A DNA stretch of 61,614 nucleotides from CAZZEX01 sp964653285 (GTDB lineage Bacteria > Chloroflexota > Anaerolineae > B4-G1): NCBI GenBank assembly GCA_964653285.1, contig CAZZEX010000020.1, positions 1-61,614 of the forward strand, in the 5' to 3' direction. Both the position numbers and the translations under genes were made by a program. How positions within the stretch are numbered: the first letter of the stretch is position 1; each line of letters begins with the position of its first letter. The notes under the pieces are model-generated. The model saw nothing but the letters and a program-made list of their open reading frames with translations, was not told where the DNA came from and did no database searches. This document shows positions 42,978 through 48,968 of the stretch, in pieces.

Positions 42978-43818
42978 CTATACCTCCACCTCCTCCATCT
43001 CCGATACGATATCCCGCTGCTGGAGCGACTCCTTCGCCTCCGCCTTCCCCCGCCGTCGCTGCCACTGGTATAACCCGCCCAGCATCACCACCGGCAATGC
43101 CACCGCCAGTCCCAGGAACCACCACGGGTCCAGCAGTGGCTGGGCCGAGAAGCGGTCCAGGTTGAAGAGGATCAGCGCGACGGCGGTTCAGACAGTGAGG
43201 AAGTTGGGCACCGCGTCCCCGGAGCGGAGGAGTTGCAGTCCGGTGGTTCGCTTCTTCGTAAACGGGTAGAACAGGTTGCTCCCCATAAAGCCCAGTTGAT
43301 CTTCCAGGACGTGACCGGCAAAGCCCAACCCGATGACCAGGCCGCCCCATTTGCCGAACACCAGCCAACCCAGCAACCCCAGCGCCGCCGCCAGCGTCAG
43401 GCTGTGGGACCAGCGCCGGTGCCAGTCGAGGAAGTGGACGTGGAGTTGGTCGTCACGTCGCTCGAACTTGAAGGACGGCCCGCTGAAGATGTCCACCTTG
43501 TTCTCGGCGTCGTAGGTGGGCGCCATTGGTATGCCGACTTTGATCTGCACCTCTCCTGGGGGGTGACCACAAGGGTTTTCTGGGGGGCGACCACAAGGGT
43601 TTTCTGGGGGGCGACCACAAGGGTTCGCCCCTACTTCCGAACTGGGGAGGTTCGCCCCTTCCGAACCGGGGAGGGGGACCGGCCCGGTGTTGACGACCGG
43701 CCCGATGCGCACCGCCACCTCGTTGTGCTGCGGGGCGAAGCGGATGGTGTACTGCCGCCACAGGTCGGCCCCCAGGCGGATGGTGTGGGGCATAATGTTC
43801 TGGGGTTTTTCGTCCCGC
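42978..43818 (-). pseudogene. Membrane-bound metal-dependent hydrolase (PF04307-like), copy 2, broken
   Basis: Second copy of the gene at 44.6 kb. The first 80 or so codons are gone (homology starts at KPQN), and a TGA at 43188-43190 replaces a tryptophan codon (TGG to TGA) about two-thirds through. The rest continues to TAG at 42978. It has three 24-bp repeat units at 43554-43625, one with an Arg-to-His change. The copies differ by scattered substitutions, so they are not very recent. Confidence 0.85.
43554..43625 (-). repeat. 24-bp tandem repeat, 3 units (copy 2)
   Basis: Same unit as at 32.0 and 45.2 kb, encoding NPCGRPPE, NPCGRPPE and NPCGHPPG. Confidence 0.9.
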
Positions 43819-44022
43819 CCGCCTATGCAAGTCAGCGCATGAAACCTCCTCGGGATTTCGTAGCAGAACGAAACCCAAAAACGCTTGGGAGGCCATGGGA
43901 CGCGTCTGGTGGCCTGCCCACTGTTGAGGGTGGGGTTGATGAATTTGCCAAACGCCGCAGAACGGCTCTGGAGGGCCTTAGAGAGCCTCGGAACTGCTAC
44001 GTTTTCCCTCCTCGGCCAGCGA

Positions 44023-44050
44023 TTGATTTTCGGGCAAGATGGAGTATAAT
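44023..44050 (+). promoter_or_regulatory. Sigma-70 promoter of the HicB-HicA module
   Basis: TTGATT at 44023-44028, 16-base spacer, perfect TATAAT at 44045-44050. It lies 41 bases before the hicB start in a stretch (43819-44091) with no gene. Confidence 0.7.
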
Positions 44051-44091
44051 CAAAGAGCACTGAGAAAGAATCTGGAAAAAGGAGTGGGATA

Positions 44092-44346
44092 ATGCCGGGT
44101 AGAAAAGCTCTTTATCTGACTATGGTTATTGAGGCTAACGATGATGGATATCTGGCCCGCTGTCCGGGTATTCAGGGCGGTTTTGCCGAAGGTGACACCA
44201 TCGAGGAAGCCATTTTTAACTGTGTGGACGTGGTCAAGATGATCGCCGCTTACCGGGCAGAACGGGGTGAGACTCTCGGAGTGAACGAGGTGGATCTGAC
44301 TCCCGAGACACAGTTCTCACTTGCTATCCCTGTGGGCATAGGTTGA
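44092..44346 (+). CDS. hicB: HicB-like antitoxin
   Basis: An 84-residue HicB-type protein with the partial RNase-H-like fold: LTMVIEANDDGYLARCPGIQ followed by GDTIEEAIFNCVDVVKMIAA. This short form lacks a C-terminal DNA-binding domain. The antitoxin precedes the toxin here, and its stop overlaps the toxin start by one base (TGATG). It would neutralise the HicA encoded next. ATG is preceded by AAAGGAGTGGGATA. Confidence 0.88.
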   Translation: MPGRKALYLTMVIEANDDGYLARCPGIQGGFAEGDTIEEAIFNCVDVVKMIAAYRAERGETLGVNEVDLTPETQFSLAIPVGIG

Positions 44347-44576
44347 TGGCCAAACTACGGGAGTTGCGCTATCGTGAGGTCATAAAACGGCTACGCCGTC
44401 TTGGCTTCCGTTTCTATCGGCATAGACGGGGCTCCCATGAATTATGGGTACGCGATGCTGATGGCCTGGTTGTTCCTGTGCCCCGATACAAAGGCAAGCC
44501 CATTCGCAAAGGCACTGTGCGAGCCATCATCCGAGAAATCGGTATCAGCGTTGACGAGTTTATGGAGTTGAAATAG
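44346..44576 (+). CDS. hicA: HicA-like mRNA interferase toxin
   Basis: A 76-residue double-stranded-RNA-binding-fold toxin. RYREVIKRLRRLGFRFYRHR leads into the conserved catalytic histidine in RGSHELWV and the KPIRKGTVRAIIREIGIS helix. HicA cleaves mRNA and is held by HicB. ATG 44346 is used because of the one-base overlap with hicB. The pair sits between two copies of the repeated hydrolase gene. Confidence 0.9.
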   Translation: MAKLRELRYREVIKRLRRLGFRFYRHRRGSHELWVRDADGLVVPVPRYKGKPIRKGTVRAIIREIGISVDEFMELK

Positions 44577-44619
44577 GGAGACCTTTCCACTCGGCGTTCT
44601 GTCTCCACCCACATTTGCT

Positions 44620-45765
44620 CTACCCTACCGTCACCTCCTCCGCCTCCGATACGATATCCTGTTGCTGGAGCGCCTCCTTCGGTTCCGGCTTCCCGCGTCG
44701 TCGCTGCCACTGGTACAGCCCGCCCAGCGCCACCACCGGCAGCGCCACCGCCAGTCCCAGGAACCACCACGGGTTCAGCAGCGGCTGGGCCGAGAAGCGG
44801 TCCAGGTTGAAGAGGATCAGCGCGACGGCGGTCCAGACGGTGAGGAAGTTGGGCACCGCGTCCCCGGAGCGGAGGAGTTGCAGTCCGGTGGTTCGCTTCT
44901 TCGTAAACGGGTAGAACAGGTTGCTCCCCATAAAGCCCAGTTGATCTTCCAGGACGTGACCGGCAAAGCCCAACCCGATGACCAGGCCGCCCCATTTGCC
45001 GAACACCAGCCAACCCAGCAACCCCAGCGCCGCCGCCAGCGTCAGGCTGTGGGACCAGCGCCGGTGCCAGTCGAGGAAGTGGATGTGGAGTTGGTCGCCC
45101 CGGCGCTCGAACTTGAACGACGGCCCGCTGAAGATGTCAATCTTGGTCTCCGCGTCGTAGGTGGGTGCCATTGGTACGCCAACTTTGATCCGCACCTCTC
45201 CTGGGGGGCGACCACAAGGGTTTTCTGGGGGGCGACCACAAGGGTTTTCTGGGGGGCGACCACAAGGGTTTCCTGGGGGGCGACCACAAGGGTTTTCTGG
45301 GGGGCGACCACAAGGGTTTCCTGGGGGGCGACCACAAGGGTTTTCTGGGGGGCGACCACAAGGGTTCGCCCCTACATTTTGAAGGCCGGTGTCCACGACC
45401 GGGCCGATGCGCACCGCCACCTCGTTGTGCTGCGGGGCGAAGCGGATCGCGTACTGCCGCCACAGGTCGGCCCCCAGGCGGATGGTGTGGAGCATTACGT
45501 TCTGGGGCTTGTTGGTCTCGTAAGCCTGGCGCATCGCGGCCGCCACCCGCCCGGCGATGTCGCGCGCGTCCGGATTCGGGCCGGGGTCAATCTCTTCGTC
45601 GTAGCGCTCGAAGTATCGCGCAAACTTGAAGTCAAGCGTATCAGGCAGAATGCCGCCGATGCCGCCTAGCATTGGCAGGAGCGAACCATGTGCCCCCGCC
45701 TGAACGACTTCGGGGAAAAATGTTGCCAACGCCACACCCGTTATGAAATGCGAAATCCCCTTCAC
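44620..45765 (-). CDS. Membrane-bound metal-dependent hydrolase (YdjM/PF04307-like), intact copy 3
   Basis: A 381-residue protein. The N-terminal MKGISHFITGVALATFFPEV (His in the family's H..G...), GGILPDTLDFKFAR and the central HFLDWHRRWSHSLT carry the conserved His/Asp residues of PF04307. Membrane segments follow (about 245-275, 320-335, 345-365). Residues 134-189 are seven 8-residue repeats NPCGRPP(E/G) encoded by a 24-bp tandem array, placed between two domains and not part of the family. Members are inner-membrane proteins of uncertain activity. Two broken copies lie at 31.4 and 43.0 kb. Confidence 0.8.
   Translation of the reverse strand: MKGISHFITGVALATFFPEVVQAGAHGSLLPMLGGIGGILPDTLDFKFARYFERYDEEIDPGPNPDARDIAGRVAAAMRQAYETNKPQNVMLHTIRLGADLWRQYAIRFAPQHNEVAVRIGPVVDTGLQNVGANPCGRPPENPCGRPPGNPCGRPPENPCGRPPGNPCGRPPENPCGRPPENPCGRPPGEVRIKVGVPMAPTYDAETKIDIFSGPSFKFERRGDQLHIHFLDWHRRWSHSLTLAAALGLLGWLVFGKWGGLVIGLGFAGHVLEDQLGFMGSNLFYPFTKKRTTGLQLLRSGDAVPNFLTVWTAVALILFNLDRFSAQPLLNPWWFLGLAVALPVVALGGLYQWQRRRGKPEPKEALQQQDIVSEAEEVTVG
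45199..45366 (-). repeat. 24-bp tandem repeat, 7 units, in frame
   Basis: Seven units reading AACCCTTGTGGTCGCCCCCC plus four bases. Every unit is a multiple of three, so copy-number change keeps the gene open. All three frames of the block are free of stops. Not a CRISPR: there are no spacers. Confidence 0.92.
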
Positions 45766-45795
45766 CTTTGCCCTCCATTTGTGGTTTGTCCATCC

Positions 45796-46045
45796 TTACT
45801 TCACCTCATCGGGGCGTATTTCCCTGCCGGTGCGCGCAGAGATGTGGTCGGAGAACTTCGTCGCCAACCCCCACACGCCGTAGTACATCCCCCCGCGATG
45901 CTCGCCTGTCTCCAACCGGTCGTAGTCCACCACATCCGGCACCATCGCCCAGGGGAAGACCCATTGGGCCGAGAAGCCGGTGCCCGTCACGATGGCGATC
46001 ACGTAGACTCACCCCGGCGGCTCGTAGGGGTACTCGATTGTAGAG
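45796..46045 (-). pseudogene. Sugar:cation symporter (GPH/MFS) gene fragment
   Basis: The minus strand encodes TIEYPYEPPG, an in-frame TGA, then VIAIVTGTGFSAQWVFPWAM and VPDVVDYDRLETGEHRGGMYYGVWGLATKFS, the conserved block of melibiose-type symporters. It ends in unrelated residues at 45796. Family members have about 450 residues, so only a small part of the gene remains. Confidence 0.7.
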
Positions 46046-46077
46046 ATTATACACAAAGCGGTCGCCGGGTCAACAGG

Positions 46078-46231
46078 CTACGACGTCTCCACCCGGCTGA
46101 CGCCGGTCTCTTTAATCACCTGCACCACGTTACCGGTATTCCGCTCGAACGTGTCGTCGTGGCTGATGATGAAGCTGGGAGGGGCCCTTGACGTTCAGGA
46201 TCTGCTCGGCCTGCTCGTCGCGCCAGCGGTC
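46078..46231 (-). pseudogene. Fragment resembling the C-terminus of an SMC/Rad50-like ATPase
   Basis: The minus strand reads FIISHDDTFERNTGNVVQVI and KETGVSRVETS to a TAG at 46078. The ISHDDTFE segment resembles the His-loop/D-loop end of SMC-like or ABC-type ATPases. Just upstream DEQAEQILNVKG lies in another frame. Too short for certain assignment. Confidence 0.4.
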
Positions 46232-46347
46232 ATTTCATACGGGTGTGTTTCATTTCGATTGGACGTCCGCTTCAGCCGGAAAATCCCCGCTGAAGCGGGG
46301 CATCCGCACCCTTCCTCCAGCTCACTTGAAACACGCCCATTTCATAT
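46232..46347 (-). mobile_element. 98-bp MITE with 9-bp target duplication, copy 2
   Basis: The element is 46241-46338, inverted relative to the copy at 29.6 kb: GGGTGTGTTTCATTTCG at one end and TTGAAACACGCCC at the other, with the same CCGGCTGAAG and CCCCGCTTCAGCGGGG hairpins inside. Flanks are ATTTCATAC and ATTTCATAT, a 9-bp duplication with one mismatch. Confidence 0.87.
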
Positions 46348-46470
46348 ATCAAGAGCACGCAGCCCGGATTACCCAGGTGTTGTCCGCAGCGGCTCAAAGC
46401 CAGCCATCTGTTGCCGAAGAGCTAGAGAAAGAAGCAGGATACTTTCGCAACAACAGCAGGAGGCTTACAA
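46339..46470 (+). pseudogene. Transposase C-terminal fragment (possibly ISKra4-like)
   Basis: The plus frame reads HFIYQEHAARITQVLSAAAQ and SQPSVAEELEKEAGYFRNNSRR before diverging. The EAGYFRNN.RR pattern recalls the segment before the last catalytic residue in ISKra4-type transposases. This is recall by motif only. The MITE inserted at its left edge. Confidence 0.4.
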
Positions 46471-46511
46471 CTCGCCCCCAAGCTGAAATGCACCCCCTCC
46501 TGATCTCGCCG

Positions 46512-47390
46512 CGTTGCCTCACGAATAAAGGTTACCGAAACGTATTCGTTGCCTCACGAGAGAAGGTTACTGAAGGACATTCGTTGCCTCACGAGTAAAT
46601 GTTACCAAGAAAACGGAGGTGGACAAGCTGTAGAGTGATTGTTCACAGCGTCGATACTGTGCTGAGTATTTCGTCTTGTAGCTCGTTGATCTGCCGCCGA
46701 AGGTCTACGAGATCGAGCAGGTCGTAGGTCTCTCGAAGTTCGGCTTTGTGCTCCTCGGAGACATGGGGACTGGCCAGGACTCTGGCATAGGGTGTTTGCG
46801 GTTTGTCATAGGTTCTCTTAACCTTGCTGCCCACGCGTGTTCTCTCTTCGAGCTTCATCACCGGCAGGAAGAAGTTGACGTAGAAGTGCATGACGGCATA
46901 GAGGCGATTGAGTAGTTCCAGTTGTTCGGGGACGTCATAGCGATAGTAACCGACGGCCCGTCGCACGACGGACCAGTTCTTTTAAGCCTGGTAACTCAAT
47001 ATCCATTGCTGCACGCAGTCGCTTGGAGCAGATACCATCGAACAGGTCCGACAAGATGAGAAGTGCTTGGATTTCCTCATCACCATATATGGCACGCCTT
47101 GGGCGACGGATGGGATGCTTGCCCGTTCTGCGTTTCCCGCCAAGGACACCAATGGCGTACTTTCGATGGCATCCGGTGGTCTTCACATACTCGTCGAGAA
47201 TGGCGCTTCGTTCCTTCTTGCTCGCCTTGCGATACCGAGCTCTGAGTAGGTCCAGGTATGTGTCGTCTGGGTGCCTCATGGGGTCCTCCTTTTTGGGTAA
47301 CATTATCCCGTGAGGCAACGAATAGGCCAAGGTAACCTTTACTCGTGAGGCAACGATTGCTTTTGGGTAACCTTTTTAGTGAGGCAATTC
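46512..47390 (-). mobile_element. Internally deleted insertion sequence with triple repeats at each end
   Basis: The left end has three direct copies of CGTTGCCTCACGARTAAAGG plus TTACC (46512-46536, 46547-46571, 46582-46606). The right end has three copies in inverse orientation (47296-47320, 47331-47355, 47366-47390). Spacing is about 35 bases throughout. Inside are the start and end of one transposase gene in two frames. Multiple ordered terminal sites resemble the transposase-binding arrays of IS21- or Tn7-like elements. Confidence 0.82.
46643..47330 (-). pseudogene. Integrase-type (rve) transposase, central catalytic part deleted
   Basis: The 5' part, from ATG near 47280 after AAGGAGGACCCC, encodes HPDDTYLDLLRARYRKASKK and on through TGCHRKYAIGVLGGKRR, the N-terminal HTH region of integrase-core transposases, to 46935. 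The 3' part (46643-46966, another frame) encodes the C-terminal region with RLYAVMHFYVNFFLPVMKLEE and YDKPQTPYARVL. The DDE core between them is missing, so it cannot move itself, but its ends remain and could be mobilised by a related transposase. Confidence 0.78.
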
Positions 47391-47396
47391 GCTCGC

Positions 47397-47425
47397 TTGA
47401 CTTCTACACAAGATTGCACTATACT
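47397..47425 (+). promoter_or_regulatory. Sigma-70 promoter upstream of the SLOG-RipA-cas operon
   Basis: TTGACT at 47397-47402, 17-base spacer, TATACT at 47420-47425. It starts 7 bases after the outermost repeat of the insertion sequence, so part of the promoter region abuts mobile DNA. It is the only clear promoter ahead of the cas genes. Confidence 0.7.
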
Positions 47426-47605
47426 TTTATCGTCTCTCAGCAATACAACGAAAAGCGCCTCGCGACTCAGCCCCGTCCGAGGTGTTGACCAAGGCGTAGG
47501 GGCGCCCAGGACGTGCCATGCGAGACACTTCGTCTGGTCATAGAACGTCGTTGAACGAAGAGCAACCGCAGACAACCGGGGCACAGGTGTGCGAGGGATG
47601 TAAGG

Positions 47606-47641
47606 CCGCAGCGTTTCCCCTCAGGGGGATGAGGCTGCGGT
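47606..47641 (+). promoter_or_regulatory. Hairpin enclosing ribosome site and start codon of the SLOG gene
   Basis: CCGCAGC (about 47607-47613) pairs with GCTGCGG (47634-47640), with an inner CCCCT/AGGGG stem. The loop region contains the ribosome site AGGGGG and ATG 47629; TTTTG follows. The structure could mask translation or act as an attenuator. No ligand-binding class is recognised. Confidence 0.45.
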
Positions 47642-48411
47642 TTTGTGTTGAAAAAGTGACGAACCGCATCGTGGTCGAGACGCTTAATTTCCCCAATGGG
47701 CGCAGTGCCCGCGCTGTACGCGTACCTGGTGATGCCGATGCCACCGCCATTCTCTCGACCCTCGCCCTCGGTTCGCCCTGAGCATTTGTCGTCATCACCG
47801 GTGGGGCGGGTGGGATGAGCGAGGATGAGATTAACCACATACGCCCGCTCTTTGTGGATGGCCTGGCTCGCCTGGCTGCGCGTGAGCATATTGCGATCCT
47901 CGACGGCGGCACGAATTCCGGGGTGATGGCGCTCACCGGCGAGGGGGTTGCCAGGTACGGGCTCACTGTGCCACTCATCGGTGTGTGCCCCGTAGCGAAG
48001 GTCTCCTGGCCGGGAAACCCCAATCCCTATGCGGAAGCGGAACTGGAGCCGAATCACTCGCATTTTGTGCTCACCGGTGGCCAGGAGTTCGGCGCTGAAA
48101 GCCAGACCATCTATGCAATGGCCGAGGCTTTGAGTAAGCAAATGCCGTCGGTGGCATTGGTCGTCAACGGGGGGCAGATTACATACGACGAGGCGCTGAG
48201 GAACGTGGAGCAAGGGCGCGAACTCATCGTGTTCAAGGGTAGCGGCCGGGCGGCGGATGCGATCGCCACTGCGTGGGAGAAGTCGCAGACTGACAACCCC
48301 TGCGTGGCTGAAATCGTGCGGCGGGGGCAGATCGTTCTATTCGATGTCGCGGAGGGGCCAGAAGAGTTAGCCACGCTGATTCGGCAAAGACTATGGAGGA
48401 ACACACGGTGA
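47629..48411 (+). pseudogene. LSDAT/SLOG-family nucleotide-sensor protein, interrupted by in-frame UGA
   Basis: The plus frame from ATG 47629 gives a full-length prokaryotic LSDAT (SLOG superfamily) protein: ETLNFPNGRSARAVRVPGDA, then VVITGGAGGMSEDEI, ILDGGTNSGVMALTGEGVAR, NHSHFVLTGGQEFGAES and VFKGSGRAADAI. A single TGA at 47779-47781 stands where an Arg (CGA) is likely, just before the first glycine loop. Translation could restart at ATG 47815, but that product lacks the GGAGG loop. SLOG proteins bind or process nucleotide-derived ligands and pair with membrane or TIR effectors in predicted conflict systems. Its stop overlaps the next gene (GTGA). Confidence 0.8.
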
Positions 48412-48923
48412 ACACAGTCAGTAAGTTCGAGGAGTACAAGTTGTTTGTGCAGGACACTGCAAAACTATCCGACCGGCGCCAGGCGGTGACTAACATCTAT
48501 ATCGCTGTCAACTCGCTGCTGCTGAGTGCGATGTCCTTCTTGATCAAGGATGCCACGAGCGGACAGTGGTGGGGTCTGGTTTTGGCACTGCCCTTGATGG
48601 CCGGAGGTGTGATCGTCTGCCTCTTCTGGCGTCAGTTCCTGGTCAAGTATAAGGCGCTTATCGGCCTGCGTATTGACACGCTCCGCGATATGGAGGATTT
48701 GCCGGAGATGGAGGGTAGCGTGCGGATGTATCACGTGGAGGATGCACTCTATCCTCGTGATGAGGAAGGGAAGATGGTTCCAGGGAAGGGGCTGAACTTC
48801 TCTGACCTTGAGAAGCGTCTTCCAGTCCTTTTCTTGATTCTCTACATCATTTACGCGGCCGGAACCGTGCTGGCGCTGTTGGGGATGGGGATCGTCGCAT
48901 TGGTTCAGTGCGCGGTCGGATGA
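48408..48923 (+). CDS. RipA-like membrane protein
   Basis: A 171-residue protein with three predicted membrane segments (about 29-46, 54-74 and 138-166) and a cytoplasmic middle containing KYKALIGLRIDTLRDMEDLP. The N-terminal FEEYKLFVQDTAKLSDRRQA and the layout fit the RipA family of oligomeric membrane proteins. GTG 48408 is the start: TGGAGGA lies 8 bases before it and it overlaps the SLOG stop. SLOG genes paired with small multi-pass membrane proteins have been proposed as nucleotide-gated conflict systems; here the pair feeds straight into a cas operon 45 bases later. Confidence 0.75.
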   Translation: MNTVSKFEEYKLFVQDTAKLSDRRQAVTNIYIAVNSLLLSAMSFLIKDATSGQWWGLVLALPLMAGGVIVCLFWRQFLVKYKALIGLRIDTLRDMEDLPEMEGSVRMYHVEDALYPRDEEGKMVPGKGLNFSDLEKRLPVLFLILYIIYAAGTVLALLGMGIVALVQCAVG

Positions 48924-48968
48924 TAAGCGCTGGTGGAAGAATCAGCGTGCTCAGAATTGGAGGTGCCC

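Noticed and set aside
42364..43269. A 301-residue open frame joining the C39-like peptidase to downstream sequence
   Set aside because: Its second half is antisense to hydrolase copy 2 and arises only because the peptidase frame lost its natural stop.
45199..45366. Direct repeats as a possible CRISPR array
   Set aside because: The 24-bp units are contiguous with no spacers, and they are coding.
45161..45382. Plus-strand reading frame of Gly-Gly-Arg-Pro-Gln-Gly-Phe repeats, collagen-like
   Set aside because: It is the opposite strand of the 24-bp tandem repeat inside the hydrolase gene; all frames of that block are open by chance. No start signal or family.
47779..47781. UGA as selenocysteine in the SLOG protein
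   Set aside because: The position is not a conserved Cys or redox site, and I see no convincing SECIS-like hairpin directly after it. A CGA to TGA mutation explains it.
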